DNA from: Segetibacter koreensis DSM 18137
GTDB lineage: Bacteria; Bacteroidota; Bacteroidia; Chitinophagales; Chitinophagaceae
NCBI RefSeq assembly: GCF_000374045.1
Contig: NZ_KB893316.1
Span: 1-64,000, forward strand
Length of the DNA stretch: 64,000 nucleotides
Reading direction: 5' to 3'
A model generated the notes under the pieces. That model was not told the origin of the DNA. It did no database searches and saw only the letters and a list, made by a program, of their open reading frames with translations. Below, in pieces: positions 34,528 to 43,722 of the stretch (position 1 is the stretch's first letter; the number at the start of each line of letters is the position of its first letter). Made by a program: the position numbers and the translations under genes.

Positions 34528-35520
34528 ATGAAAAAGATACTACAACACCTATTCGAGTATAAAACTTTGTCAAGAGAACAGGCAAAGGAGGTTTTGACTA
34601 ATATTTCAAAAGCCATTTATAACGAATACGAAATAACAGCTTTTGTAACTGTTTACCTCATGCGCAGTATCACTATTGATGAATTGCAGGGGTTTAGAGA
34701 CGCACTTCTTGAATTGTGCACCAAAGTTGACCTTAATGGCTTTAAAACCATGGATATTGTAGGCACCGGCGGTGATGGGAAAAACACTTTTAATATTTCG
34801 ACACTCTCTTGTTTTGTAGTTGCCGGTACAGGACAGAAAGTAGCTAAGCATGGCAATTACGGAATGACCTCTGCCAGTGGTGCATCGAATGTAATGGAAC
34901 AGATGGGATATAAACTTAAAAATGATATCTCAGCTTTAAGAAAAGAAATTGACACCGCTAATATTTGTTTTCTGCATGCTCCCTTGTTTCACCCGGCGAT
35001 GAAAACTGTTGGTCCCCTTCGCAAAAGTATTGGCATCCGTACATTTTTCAATATGCTTGGGCCGATGATTAATCCAGCTAATCCGGACTTTCAATTGGTC
35101 GGCGTTTATAATCTTGAAATGGCGCGCATCTACAATTACTTGCTCCAACAAACGGGAAAACCCTTTACAATTATTCATAGCCTCGACGGTTACGATGAAA
35201 TATCGCTAACAGATGATACAAAAGTGATCACCAATGCCGGAGAAAAGGTTTTGACACCTGAACAAGTAGGAAAACGGATGGTGCGACCAGAAGACATCTT
35301 CGGAGGCAACACGCCGGAAGACGCGGCAAAAATTTTCTCCCGGATTATAAAAGGGGAAGGAACCTGGGCTCAAAACGCAGTTGTCTTTGCCAATGCTGCC
35401 ATGGCCCTGCAGTGTTCTGGTAATTTCGGATCTTATGATGATGCTTATGCTGCGGCTGTAGAAAGTCTTGAAAGTGGAAAAGCTTATGAGTGCCTACAAA
35501 AACTAATTAGTTTACAATAA
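34528..35520 (+). CDS. trpD: Anthranilate phosphoribosyltransferase
   Basis: The 330-residue protein has the TrpD signature DIVGTGGDGKNTFNISTLSC, the glycine loop for phosphoribosyl pyrophosphate, and KHGNYGMTSASGASNVMEQMG followed by FFNMLGPMINPA. It joins anthranilate to phosphoribosyl pyrophosphate. It is a stand-alone form, not fused to TrpG. Confidence 0.95.
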   Translation: MKKILQHLFEYKTLSREQAKEVLTNISKAIYNEYEITAFVTVYLMRSITIDELQGFRDALLELCTKVDLNGFKTMDIVGTGGDGKNTFNISTLSCFVVAGTGQKVAKHGNYGMTSASGASNVMEQMGYKLKNDISALRKEIDTANICFLHAPLFHPAMKTVGPLRKSIGIRTFFNMLGPMINPANPDFQLVGVYNLEMARIYNYLLQQTGKPFTIIHSLDGYDEISLTDDTKVITNAGEKVLTPEQVGKRMVRPEDIFGGNTPEDAAKIFSRIIKGEGTWAQNAVVFANAAMALQCSGNFGSYDDAYAAAVESLESGKAYECLQKLISLQ

Positions 35521-35685
35521 TCGTAACGACAAAAGTTAGTGGCAGATGTAAAGATAACCGACAGTATAAAAGATGAATTACGATAGCGACGCAACATAGG
35601 TGAAATAAAAAACTACAGAATCGACAGAACCAACAGAAAATAAATTTATCAAAGCAGAAAAGCAATCTGGTTTTACTTTTACACA

Positions 35686-36495
35686 ATGAATATTCTTGAT
35701 AATATTATAGCAACAAAGAGAAATGAGGTAGAACAAAAAAAGGAATTGTTGCCGGTTGAAGAACTAAAAAACTTTCCTAATTATCATTCTACCTGCAATT
35801 CTTTGGTTACGCAATTACTAACAGAAGGGGCTACAGGTATAATTGCAGAGTTTAAGAGAAAATCTCCATCAAAAGGAGTCATAAATGGGGAAGTGCAAAT
35901 TGGTCCTGTTGTAGAAGCTTATGATGCTCATGGTGCTTCCGGTATTTCCATTCTCACAGATGAAAATTATTTTGGCGGCTCAAATGATGATATTGTTTAT
36001 GCCCGTGATATTGTTTCAGTACCCATTTTGCGAAAAGATTTTATTATTGATGAATACCAGATAGTAGAGGCAAAAGCAATTGGCGCAAGTGTAATTTTGC
36101 TTATTGCTGCATGTCTCACTCCAAAGCGCGTTCAGGAGTTGGCACTATTTGCAAAAAGATTAAGTTTAGAAGTTTTACTTGAAATTCATAATGAAGGAGA
36201 GTTGAAGCATATTTGCAATGAGGTTGACATAGTAGGAGTAAACAATCGCGATTTAAAAACTTTTACAGTCGATGTTAGCCGCTCAATTGAGTTAAGTGAA
36301 AGAATACCGGCAGATAAAATAAAGATTTCAGAAAGTGGTATAAGTGATGTTGATACGATTGTTCGTCTCAGGCAGTTTGGTTTCAGTGGTTTTCTTATCG
36401 GGGAAAGTTTTATGAAACATACTGACCCTTCGATTGCTTTTGCTGATTTTGTAAATGCCCTTAAAGCTGCTTCGAATATTGCACTTGAGGGGTAA
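35686..36495 (+). CDS. trpC: Indole-3-glycerol-phosphate synthase
   Basis: The 269-residue TIM-barrel protein has the motifs IIAEFKRKSPSKG (catalytic Lys), PILRKDFIIDEYQI and VGVNNRDLKTF, then ISESGISD near the phosphate site. It closes the indole ring from CdRP. The trpD-trpC spacer of 165 bp contains a degraded copy of the dispersed GCGACGCAAC repeat. The trpF start lies 10 bp beyond its stop. Confidence 0.95.
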   Translation: MNILDNIIATKRNEVEQKKELLPVEELKNFPNYHSTCNSLVTQLLTEGATGIIAEFKRKSPSKGVINGEVQIGPVVEAYDAHGASGISILTDENYFGGSNDDIVYARDIVSVPILRKDFIIDEYQIVEAKAIGASVILLIAACLTPKRVQELALFAKRLSLEVLLEIHNEGELKHICNEVDIVGVNNRDLKTFTVDVSRSIELSERIPADKIKISESGISDVDTIVRLRQFGFSGFLIGESFMKHTDPSIAFADFVNALKAASNIALEG

Positions 36496-36505
36496 AAAAT
36501 TAGTG

Positions 36506-37189
36506 ATGGAAAACAAATATCAATCAGCTTCTGCTAACCTCTATAAAGCTCCTCGTATAAAAGTTTGTGGAATGACAGACCTCAGGCAGATGCACGAGCT
36601 TGGTGAGATAGGAGTTGAGTTTGCCGGAATGATCTTTTATCATAAGTCACCACGGTTTATAATGCGTCATTTAAAGGGTTATGAGGTAAAAAAGGCAAAG
36701 TTGAAGGTTTTCAAAATTGGCGTTTTTGTAAATGCTTCTTATGATGAGGTTATGAATCATGTTGACAATTTCGGTTTAGACATGGTGCAGTTGCATGGTA
36801 ATGAAACACCTTATTATTGTTCGAAGCTTTCAAACTATATATCTGTTATAAAAGCTTTCAGAATATCGGAAGATGACAACATAGAATGGAAAATCAAAAA
36901 CTATTATGACGATTCGGATATGTTTATGTTTGATACTGAAGGTGAGGGTTTTGGAGGAACGGGAAGAAAGTTTAACTGGGAAAAATTGCAGCATGCACAG
37001 ATCTCTAAGCCATTTTTTCTTAGTGGAGGGATCGAGCCAGACGATGGACCAGGTATTAAAGAGTTTTTGACGGAACCTGTAGCTAAGGATTTGTTTGCGC
37101 TGGATATAAACAGCAGGTTTGAATTATCCCCGGGGGTAAAAAATATGGATAAAGTAAGAGAATTTGTAAAGCAACTTTCTAAACCTTAG
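36506..37189 (+). CDS. trpF: Phosphoribosylanthranilate isomerase
   Basis: The 227-residue TIM barrel has the TrpF hallmarks IKVCGMTD (active-site Cys), FAGMIFYHKSPRF, VQLHGNE and FFLSGGIEPDD. Asp near FALDINSRFELSPGVK completes the phosphate site. The start is taken at ATG 36506 (GTG at 36503 is also possible); the longer frame overlapping trpC is not conserved. Confidence 0.93.
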   Translation: MENKYQSASANLYKAPRIKVCGMTDLRQMHELGEIGVEFAGMIFYHKSPRFIMRHLKGYEVKKAKLKVFKIGVFVNASYDEVMNHVDNFGLDMVQLHGNETPYYCSKLSNYISVIKAFRISEDDNIEWKIKNYYDDSDMFMFDTEGEGFGGTGRKFNWEKLQHAQISKPFFLSGGIEPDDGPGIKEFLTEPVAKDLFALDINSRFELSPGVKNMDKVREFVKQLSKP

Positions 37190-37287
37190 CTGGGAGATTA
37201 TGGTATCTAAAAAAACAAAAAAGACTGTTGAAATGATGTTTTAGAAAGTGTTAAGCGTGTAAAAAAAGCTCAATAAATATCTGAAGG

Positions 37288-37311
37288 TACAAGAGTGCGA
37301 CGCAAGGATGC
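37288..37311 (+). repeat. Dispersed GTGCGACGCAA repeat, copy upstream of trpB
   Basis: The tract ACAAGAGTGCGACGCAAGG lies 17 bp before the trpB start. It matches inverted or direct copies near 38583-38606, 43061-43083, 44856-44890 and 52845-52872. Together with the copy after trpB in opposite orientation it brackets trpB. Confidence 0.65.
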
Positions 37312-37326
37312 TAAATAGAAATACTA

Positions 37327-38550
37327 ATGATGACTACAAAAGAAAATATATTATCACCTATTGGGAAAGAAGGAGTAGGACCAAATGAGTTCGGGTATTA
37401 CGGAACTTTTGGCGGTGCATTTATTCCTGAAATGCTGTATCCCAACGTGGACCAGTTGAAGACACGATACCTGGAAATTATGTCCGAAGCTTCGTTTCAA
37501 AAGGAGTTCCGTGATTTACTGAAAGATTACGTGGGAAGACCAACACCTTTGTTTTTTGCAGAGCGGCTAAGTAAGCAGTTCAACACTCAAATCTTTCTTA
37601 AGCGTGAAGACCTTTGCCATACAGGTGCGCATAAAATCAATAATACTGTTGGGCAGATTTTGCTTGCACAACGACTTGGAAAAAAACGAATTATAGCAGA
37701 AACAGGTGCTGGTCAGCATGGTGTTGCCACTGCAACTGTCTGTGCTCTCAAAGGAATGGAATGTGTGGTGTATATGGGTGAAGTAGACATAGAAAGGCAG
37801 GCGCCGAATGTGGCTCGCATGAAAATGTTGGGAGCAACTGTTGTACCGGCAAAAAGTGGAAGCAGAACTTTGAAAGACGCTACGAATGAAGCTATCCGTG
37901 CCTGGATAAATGAACCTGTTGATACGCATTATATCATAGGAAGTGTTGTCGGCCCGCATCCTTATCCTGATATGGTGGCAAGATTTCAAAGCGTGATAAG
38001 TGAAGAAATGAGGTGGCAGTTAAAGGAAAAAACAGGAAGTGAATTGCCAACGCATGTAATTGCCTGTGTCGGTGGTGGAAGCAATGCTGCCGGCGCTTTT
38101 TATCATTATATTAATGAACCTTCCGTCAAACTTGTGGCTGTAGAAGCTGCAGGCTTTGGAGTAAACAGCGGCATGAGTGCAGCAACAACACAGCTTGGCC
38201 GTGCAGGAATTTTGCACGGAAGCAAGAGCCTGGTTATGCAAACCGAAGACGGGCAGGTAGTAGAACCTCATAGTATTTCGGCTGGTTTAGATTATCCTGG
38301 TATAGGACCGATGCACGCGCATTTGTACGAGAGCGGCAGAGGTACGTTCTTAAATGTAACGGATGAGGATGCATTACAGGCAGCCTTTGACCTGGCTAAG
38401 CTTGAAGGAATAATACCAGCTTTAGAATCGGCTCACGCATTTTCTGCGTTAAAGCAAATGACATTAAACGAAAAAGATAAGGTAGTTATTTGTTTAAGTG
38501 GAAGAGGCGATAAAGATTTGGCTACATATATGAAAGCAATGAGAGTATAG
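37327..38550 (+). CDS. trpB: Tryptophan synthase beta chain
   Basis: The 407-residue PLP enzyme has the TrpB1 signatures [20 protein letters not shown], the PLP-lysine segment [14 protein letters not shown] and the glycine loop [10 protein letters not shown], with [12 protein letters not shown]. It condenses indole with serine. Unusually, the trpA partner does not follow directly; a two-domain acetyltransferase gene separates them. Confidence 0.95.
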   Translation: MMTTKENILSPIGKEGVGPNEFGYYGTFGGAFIPEMLYPNVDQLKTRYLEIMSEASFQKEFRDLLKDYVGRPTPLFFAERLSKQFNTQIFLKREDLCHTGAHKINNTVGQILLAQRLGKKRIIAETGAGQHGVATATVCALKGMECVVYMGEVDIERQAPNVARMKMLGATVVPAKSGSRTLKDATNEAIRAWINEPVDTHYIIGSVVGPHPYPDMVARFQSVISEEMRWQLKEKTGSELPTHVIACVGGGSNAAGAFYHYINEPSVKLVAVEAAGFGVNSGMSAATTQLGRAGILHGSKSLVMQTEDGQVVEPHSISAGLDYPGIGPMHAHLYESGRGTFLNVTDEDALQAAFDLAKLEGIIPALESAHAFSALKQMTLNEKDKVVICLSGRGDKDLATYMKAMRV

Positions 38551-38582
38551 TTTTATGTAGTCAGCATCTGTGCTACTATAAG

Positions 38583-38609
38583 CATCGTTGCGTCGCACTC
38601 TTGTACGGT
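38583..38609 (-). repeat. Dispersed GTGCGACGCAAC repeat, inverted copy after trpB
   Basis: On the minus strand GTACAAGAGTGCGACGCAAC is read across this tract. It faces the copy at 37288-37311, so trpB is flanked by an inverted pair 1.3 kb apart. It overlaps the 5' edge of the frame of the next gene, which therefore probably starts further downstream. Confidence 0.65.
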
Positions 38610-38644
38610 ATCGTTTTAATCATCTTTTTTTGATAACAAATATT

Positions 38645-39568
38645 GTGGTTCATTATACTTTATCTCCGGCAACTGATGTTGATTTTGGCTTTGCCTATCA
38701 ACTTAAAAAAATAGCGTATAAGGAATATATAGAACAAACGTGGGGCTGGGATGAGGAGTTTCAAATCCAATTTCACAACGAAAACTTTTCAACAGAAAAT
38801 ACAAAAATTATAAAAGTTGAAGAAGAACCAATAGGAACTGTGGATGTTAGGGAAGGAGATAAAAATATTTTTATAAGTGGCTTGTATCTTTTACCTGAAT
38901 TTCAGAATAAAGGAATTGGAAGTTCAATTTTGGAGGCATTGCAAAAGAAAGCAGAAGTAGGTAAAAAAAGAGTTGAACTTGAAGTTTTACGTGTAAATAC
39001 CAAAGCGCAGCAGTTATATAAAAGACTCGGATTTACAATGGATGAAAGAGATGAAACAAAGTTCTTCTTGTATAAAGATTATAGTGTCAGCGAGAGCACG
39101 ATGAGCAATTTAGAAATCATAGGATATTCAGATAAATACCAGGAAGATTTTGCGGCACTAAATAAAGCCTGGCTTCAAAAGTATTTTACTGTTGAACCTA
39201 TAGATGAAAAGATATTTGCAAATCCGGCGGAATATATAATAGGCAATGGAGGCTATATATTTTTTGCAAAATTAGGTAATGCAATTGCAGGAACGTTTGC
39301 TTTAATGAAAATAGGAGATGGAGTTTTTGAATTATCAAAAATGGCGGTTGATGAAAAATTCCAGGGGCAGAAAATTGGAAACAAAATGCTTGAATTTAGC
39401 ATTAAGAAGGCAAAGGAATTGGGTGCGCAAAAAGTGATACTATATTCAAATACAGCTTTAAAACCTGCAATTTATTTATACAAGAAATTTGGTTTTAAAG
39501 AAGTGCCTCTAGGTTCTGTTGAATATAAGAGGGCAAACATAAAAATGGAGATTGAATTAAATAAATAA
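38645..39568 (+). CDS. Tandem two-domain GNAT acetyltransferase inside the trp operon
   Basis: The product has two GNAT domains. The first has ISGLYLLPEFQNKGIGSSILEAL as acetyl-CoA loop; the second, after an internal MSNLEIIGYSD, has LSKMAVDEKFQGQKIGNKMLEF. The first domain alone is about 145 residues. The open frame runs back to TTG 38588, but that part lies in a dispersed repeat, so the GTG at 38645 is preferred, with moderate certainty. The stop is one base before the trpA ATG, so the gene is co-translated with trpA. The acetyl acceptor is unknown. Confidence 0.78.
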   Translation: MVHYTLSPATDVDFGFAYQLKKIAYKEYIEQTWGWDEEFQIQFHNENFSTENTKIIKVEEEPIGTVDVREGDKNIFISGLYLLPEFQNKGIGSSILEALQKKAEVGKKRVELEVLRVNTKAQQLYKRLGFTMDERDETKFFLYKDYSVSESTMSNLEIIGYSDKYQEDFAALNKAWLQKYFTVEPIDEKIFANPAEYIIGNGGYIFFAKLGNAIAGTFALMKIGDGVFELSKMAVDEKFQGQKIGNKMLEFSIKKAKELGAQKVILYSNTALKPAIYLYKKFGFKEVPLGSVEYKRANIKMEIELNK

Positions 39569-39569
39569 G

Positions 39570-40340
39570 ATGACAAGGATAGAAAAGTTGTTTAGTGAAA
39601 AAAAACAACAAAAAGTTTTAAACGTGTATTGCACTGCCGGCTTTCCAAAGTTAGACAGTACACTTGAAGTGATGAAGTCACTACAGGCTAACGGAGCCGA
39701 TTTAATCGAGCTCGGGATGCCTTACAGCGACCCTCTTGCCGATGGCGAAGTCATACAACAAAGTGGTGCTGTGGCATTGCAAAACGGAATGACAATCGCT
39801 ATACTGTTTGAACAACTGAAAGAGATGCGTTCGATTATCAATATTCCTGTTATACTTATGGGGTATATGAATCCAGTTCTGCAATACGGCTTTGAAAATT
39901 TTTGTGCTAAAGCTGCTGAAGTGGGTGTCGATGGATTAATCCTTCCAGATCTGCCGATGTATGAGTATGAGAGTGAATATGGACAAATCATAAAAAAGTA
40001 TGGATTAAATTTAATATTTCTGGTTACTCCTGAAACGAAAGAAGAGAGAATAAGAAGAATTGATGACTTAAGTACTGGTTTTTTATATGCTGTTTCATCC
40101 TCATCAACGACGGGAAGCAACAAAGATATTAGTGAACAGGAACCTTATTTTAAAAAGCTTCACGACATGAATCTTAAAAATCCTATACTTGTTGGTTTTG
40201 GTATAAAAGACAAGCAAACTTTTGAAGCTGCATGCAAGTATACAAATGGTGCAATTATAGGAACAGCTTATATAAAAGCACTCGGAAACGGTAAAGATGT
40301 ACAAATGGCAACAAAAGAGTTTTTAGAGAAAATTGTGTAA
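39570..40340 (+). CDS. trpA: Tryptophan synthase alpha chain
   Basis: The 256-residue TIM barrel has the TrpA signature LIELGMPYSDPLADGEVIQQ (catalytic Glu and Asp region), VGVDGLILPDLP and VGFGIKDKQTF. It releases indole from indole-3-glycerol phosphate for TrpB. Start ATG 39570 follows the GNAT stop by one base. hisH begins 74 bp after its stop, extending the same transcription unit. Confidence 0.95.
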   Translation: MTRIEKLFSEKKQQKVLNVYCTAGFPKLDSTLEVMKSLQANGADLIELGMPYSDPLADGEVIQQSGAVALQNGMTIAILFEQLKEMRSIINIPVILMGYMNPVLQYGFENFCAKAAEVGVDGLILPDLPMYEYESEYGQIIKKYGLNLIFLVTPETKEERIRRIDDLSTGFLYAVSSSSTTGSNKDISEQEPYFKKLHDMNLKNPILVGFGIKDKQTFEAACKYTNGAIIGTAYIKALGNGKDVQMATKEFLEKIV

Positions 40341-40413
40341 ATATAGATTTTTAAGAATTAGATGATTTTTCTTTAAATCTTTTCTGCAACTGATGGAAAA
40401 AACTTAGAAAACA

Positions 40414-41016
40414 ATGAATCTCAAAATAGTAAAATACAATGCAGGCAATATTCAATCAGTGCTTTTTGCATTAGAGAGAATTGGCGTGCAGGCAGAGGTT
40501 ACAGATGACATTGAAAAGCTGCGATCTGCTGATAAAGTAATATTTCCCGGAGTTGGCGAAGCAAGCACCGCTATGGAATATTTAAAGGCAAGAAACCTTG
40601 ATAAGGTAATTAAAGAGTTAAAGCAACCTGTTTTGGGCGTTTGTCTTGGCATGCAGCTAATGTGTGCTTATAGCGAAGAGAATGACACACAATGTTTTGG
40701 CATATTTGAAGAAAGGGTATTACGTTTCGATAGTGCAGGTACTGACTTAAAGGTTCCACAGATGGGTTGGAACAATATCTATAATTTAACGTCGCCTTTG
40801 ATGGAGAATGTAGGTGAGAACAGTTACTGTTATTTCGTACACAGTTATTATGCTTCCCTTGGTAATCATACAATTGCCACAACCGATTACACTAAACCTT
40901 TCAGTTCAGCATTAAATAAAAACAATTTTTACGGAGTGCAATTTCACACAGAAAAGAGTGCTGAAGCAGGCGAACAAATTCTTAAAAATTTTATAAACCT
41001 GGAGCCCCGCCCCTAA
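40414..41016 (+). CDS. hisH: Imidazole glycerol phosphate synthase, glutamine amidotransferase subunit
   Basis: The 200-residue class I amidotransferase has IVKYNAGNIQSVLFAL, nucleophile Cys in GVCLGMQLM, and the His-Glu pair in VQFHTEKSAEAG. It supplies ammonia to HisF. The native end is expected near ILKNFINL; the last residues EPRP and the stop come from CCCCGCCCCTAA, the left inverted repeat of the DUF559 cassette. The C-terminus therefore looks rewritten by an insertion. Confidence 0.93.
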   Translation: MNLKIVKYNAGNIQSVLFALERIGVQAEVTDDIEKLRSADKVIFPGVGEASTAMEYLKARNLDKVIKELKQPVLGVCLGMQLMCAYSEENDTQCFGIFEERVLRFDSAGTDLKVPQMGWNNIYNLTSPLMENVGENSYCYFVHSYYASLGNHTIATTDYTKPFSSALNKNNFYGVQFHTEKSAEAGEQILKNFINLEPRP

Positions 41017-41030
41017 AGGCAGGAGGGAGA
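41001..41030 (+). repeat. Left inverted repeat of the DUF559 cassette
   Basis: GAGCCCCGCCCCTAAAGG is an imperfect inverted match of the tract at 41449-41474, whose reverse complement reads AGCCCCCCCGCCCCTGAAGG. The left copy supplies the stop codon and last residues of hisH. Confidence 0.7.
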
Positions 41031-41057
41031 AGTTAAAAAAAATTTAAAACTAAGGAA

Positions 41058-42188
41058 GTGAAAAAAGAGATGTTTTACGGAGCGAGTAATTTGATATTTG
41101 AGAAAGCAGAAGAATTGCGAAATAATGTTACGCCAGCCGAAGATTTATTGTGGAATTATTTGAAGGGAGGACAGTTAGGTGTGAAGTTTAGAAGACAGCA
41201 TCCTGCTGCTTCATATGTACTTGATTTTTATTGCCATGAACTTAAGCTATGTATAGAATTAGATGGTAGTATTCATGCTTTAGAAGAAGTTAAAAGAAGC
41301 GATGCAATACGAGAAGCGCATTTGAAAGAACTAGGAATTACAATTGTACGTTTTGATAATAGAGAATTATTTAAAGATTTACCAGCCGTAATAGAAAAAA
41401 TAAAAATCGCGTTGAATACAGCTAAACAAAAAAGCTCTGGTGTTACCAGCTCCCCTTCAGGGGCGGGGGGGCTTCAAATAATTCCTGCAATTGATATTAT
41501 TGAAGGAAAATGTGTTCGGTTAACGCAAGGAGATTATTCTCAAAAAACAATTTACAACGAGCACCCCTTAGAAGTTGCCAAACAATTTGAAGATGCCGGA
41601 CTAACTCGATTGCATTTAGTTGATTTGGATGGTGCTAAAGCAGGCGCAGTCAAAAACTGGAAAGTGCTTGAATCAATTGCCGCAAAAACAAAATTGACAA
41701 TTGATTTTGGTGGTGGAATAAAAACAGAAAAAGATGTAAACATAGTCTTTGAATCTGGTGCTGCTTATGCCACTGTTGGCAGTATAGCAGTAAAAGATGA
41801 AACAGCGTTTAAAAGCTGGTTGCAAAGATTTGGAGCCGATAAATTTATTTTAGGCGCTGACGTAAAAGATGAAAAAATAGCAATAGCAGGCTGGCTTGAA
41901 ACGACTGATATCTGGATTTACGATTTTATTGAAAAATATATTAATAAAGGAGTTCAACAAATATTTTGCACCGACGTAAGCAAAGACGGAAAGTTGGAAG
42001 GGCCCTCTTTAGATTTATATAAAAACATTATTTCCAAATTTCCTGAGCTTCATTTTATTGCAAGTGGTGGAGTAAGTTCACTAAAAGATGTTGAACAGTT
42101 ACAGAAAATTGGATGTAAGGGAGTCATAATTGGAAAAGCTATTTATGAAAATAAAATATCGTTGTTAGAGTTGAAACAATTTAAATAG
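41058..42188 (+). CDS. hisA: DUF559 endonuclease-like domain fused to HisA (ProFAR isomerase)
   Basis: Residues 1-120 form a DUF559 domain, a very-short-patch-repair/PD-(D/E)xK-like fold (VTPAEDLLWNYLK, FRRQHPAASYVLDFYCHELKLCIELDGSIH, LGITIVRFDNRELF). A linker at about 121-138 (KQKSSGVTSSPSGAGG) is encoded by the right inverted repeat. HisA proper starts at Leu139 (LQIIPAIDIIEGKCVRL) and runs the usual ~238 residues, with catalytic Asp in VDLDGAKAG and in FCTDVSKDG. The expected HisA start Met is Leu (CTT at 41472). Start GTG 41058 has AAGGA before it; ATG 41070 is an alternative. No stop separates the two parts. HisA converts ProFAR to PRFAR. Confidence 0.9.
   Translation: MKKEMFYGASNLIFEKAEELRNNVTPAEDLLWNYLKGGQLGVKFRRQHPAASYVLDFYCHELKLCIELDGSIHALEEVKRSDAIREAHLKELGITIVRFDNRELFKDLPAVIEKIKIALNTAKQKSSGVTSSPSGAGGLQIIPAIDIIEGKCVRLTQGDYSQKTIYNEHPLEVAKQFEDAGLTRLHLVDLDGAKAGAVKNWKVLESIAAKTKLTIDFGGGIKTEKDVNIVFESGAAYATVGSIAVKDETAFKSWLQRFGADKFILGADVKDEKIAIAGWLETTDIWIYDFIEKYINKGVQQIFCTDVSKDGKLEGPSLDLYKNIISKFPELHFIASGGVSSLKDVEQLQKIGCKGVIIGKAIYENKISLLELKQFK
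41449..41474 (-). repeat. Right inverted repeat of the DUF559 cassette
   Basis: GCTCCCCTTCAGGGGCGGGG followed by GGGCTT is the imperfect inverted partner of 41001-41030. It is translated as the linker SSPSGAGG and ends exactly at the position of the lost hisA start codon. Confidence 0.7.
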
Positions 42189-42208
42189 CTGCTGTAATAA
42201 GATAAAAC

Positions 42209-42967
42209 ATGCTGACAAAGAGAATAATACCTTGTTTAGATATTAAAGACGGGCGAACCGTAAAAGGCATCAATTTCGAAAATATTCGCGATGCTGGTGA
42301 CCCTGTAGAATTAGGTGCATTGTATGCACAACAAGGGGCAGATGAACTGGTGTTTCTTGATATTACCGCTACAGTTGAAAAGCGTAAAACTTTAAGTGAA
42401 CTTGTTAATCGCATTGCCCATAAAATAAATATTCCGTTCACTGTGGGTGGAGGAATTGGTAGTGTTGAAGATGTAAGCGTCTTGTTAGCAAATGGCGCTG
42501 ATAAAATTTCAGTAAATACCGCCGCTTTTAAAAACCCTTCAATGTTAAATGAACTTTCAAAAGAATTCGGCTCACAATGTGTGGTCTTGGCAATTGATAC
42601 AAAACAGGAAGAAGATGGCGAATGGTATGTTTACTTAAATGGGGGAAGAACGAAAACAGAAACCAAATGTTTTGATTGGGCAAAAGAGGCTGTTGACAGA
42701 GGCGCAGGTGAAATCTTATTAACATCAATGAATAATGATGGAACAAAAAAAGGTTTTGCCTTAGATATTACGAAAAAGCTTTCTGTCAATTTGCCCGTTC
42801 CTATAATTGCATCTGGCGGCGGTGGAACAATGGAACACTTTACAGATGTTTTTGAACAGGGAAAAGCCGATGCAGCGTTGGCTGCCAGCATTTTTCATTT
42901 TAAAGAAATTTCAATTCCTGACTTGAAAAGATACTTGCGGGAGAAGGGAATTGCAGTTAGGTTGTAG
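42209..42967 (+). CDS. hisF: Imidazole glycerol phosphate synthase, cyclase subunit
   Basis: The 252-residue TIM barrel begins [19 protein letters not shown] (catalytic Asp) and has [36 protein letters not shown] (second catalytic Asp) and [12 protein letters not shown]. With HisH it makes IGP and AICAR from PRFAR. It starts 21 bp after hisA. Confidence 0.95.
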   Translation: MLTKRIIPCLDIKDGRTVKGINFENIRDAGDPVELGALYAQQGADELVFLDITATVEKRKTLSELVNRIAHKINIPFTVGGGIGSVEDVSVLLANGADKISVNTAAFKNPSMLNELSKEFGSQCVVLAIDTKQEEDGEWYVYLNGGRTKTETKCFDWAKEAVDRGAGEILLTSMNNDGTKKGFALDITKKLSVNLPVPIIASGGGGTMEHFTDVFEQGKADAALAASIFHFKEISIPDLKRYLREKGIAVRL

Positions 42968-43060
42968 GTTTTCCTGTTGAACTCTGCGGGTGTGAAGATT
43001 ATTACTTTTTATAAGTGCTTTTTTTCTTTTTTTTAAAGAAGCGGAGTAAAGAAATACAGC

Positions 43061-43083
43061 ACAAGAGTGCGACGCAACGGATG
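43061..43083 (+). repeat. Dispersed GTGCGACGCAAC repeat, copy upstream of hisIE
   Basis: ACAAGAGTGCGACGCAACGG lies 18 bp before the hisIE start, as the related copy lies 17 bp before trpB. Both are followed by a similar ATGnTA.AATAGAA tract. A copy in opposite orientation lies after the tlpA-like gene. Confidence 0.65.
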
Positions 43084-43100
43084 TTACAATAGAATTACAA

Positions 43101-43721
43101 ATGGCGACTACAAAAAATAAATCAGTGAATATAGATTTTTCAAAATACAGTGATGGACTTGTTCCTGCGGTTGTGCAGGATGATGTAACGAATAAAGTAT
43201 TGATGCTTGGATTTATGAATGAGGAAGCATTAACTAAGACTAAGGAGATTGGCAAGGTGACTTTTTATAGCCGCACTAAAAAAAGGCTTTGGACGAAAGG
43301 AGAGGAGAGTGGAAACTTTTTGTTACTGAAAACCTTGCTGCTTGATTGCGATAATGATACTATTCTTATAAAAGCTAACCCTGTCGGGCCTGTTTGCCAT
43401 ACAGGGGCAGATACGTGTTTTAATGAAATTAACCAATCCGACAATTTTTTAAATTATTTGGAAAGTGTTATAGAACAAAGGAAAACGCTTAAAGCATCTG
43501 ATTCTTATGTCGCTTCACTTTTTTCAAAAGGCATTAATAAAATTGCTCAGAAAGTAGGCGAGGAAGCGGTGGAAGTTGTGATAGAGGCAAAAGATAGTAA
43601 TGAGGATTTGTTTTTAAATGAATCAGCAGATTTGCTCTTTCATTATTTGATTTTACTTAACGCAAAAGGCTATAAATTGCAGAATGTTATTAGTATTTTG
43701 CAGAAACGCCACTCGAAGTAA
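43101..43721 (+). CDS. hisIE: Bifunctional phosphoribosyl-AMP cyclohydrolase / phosphoribosyl-ATP pyrophosphatase
   Basis: The 206-residue fusion has the HisI domain first (VLMLGFMNEEALTKT, TFYSRTKKRLWTKGEESG, zinc ligands in LLDCDNDT and CHTGADTC) and the HisE domain from about residue 118 (KGINKIAQKVGEEAVEVVIEAKD). It catalyses steps 2 and 3 of histidine synthesis. It is the last his gene; hisG, D, C and B are absent. The next gene starts one base after its stop. Confidence 0.94.
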   Translation: MATTKNKSVNIDFSKYSDGLVPAVVQDDVTNKVLMLGFMNEEALTKTKEIGKVTFYSRTKKRLWTKGEESGNFLLLKTLLLDCDNDTILIKANPVGPVCHTGADTCFNEINQSDNFLNYLESVIEQRKTLKASDSYVASLFSKGINKIAQKVGEEAVEVVIEAKDSNEDLFLNESADLLFHYLILLNAKGYKLQNVISILQKRHSK

Positions 43722-43722
43722 T

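Noticed and set aside
38588-38644. TTG start giving a longer N-terminus for the tandem GNAT gene
   Set aside because: The first codons lie inside a copy of the dispersed repeat and encode an Arg/hydrophobic stretch that is not part of a GNAT domain.
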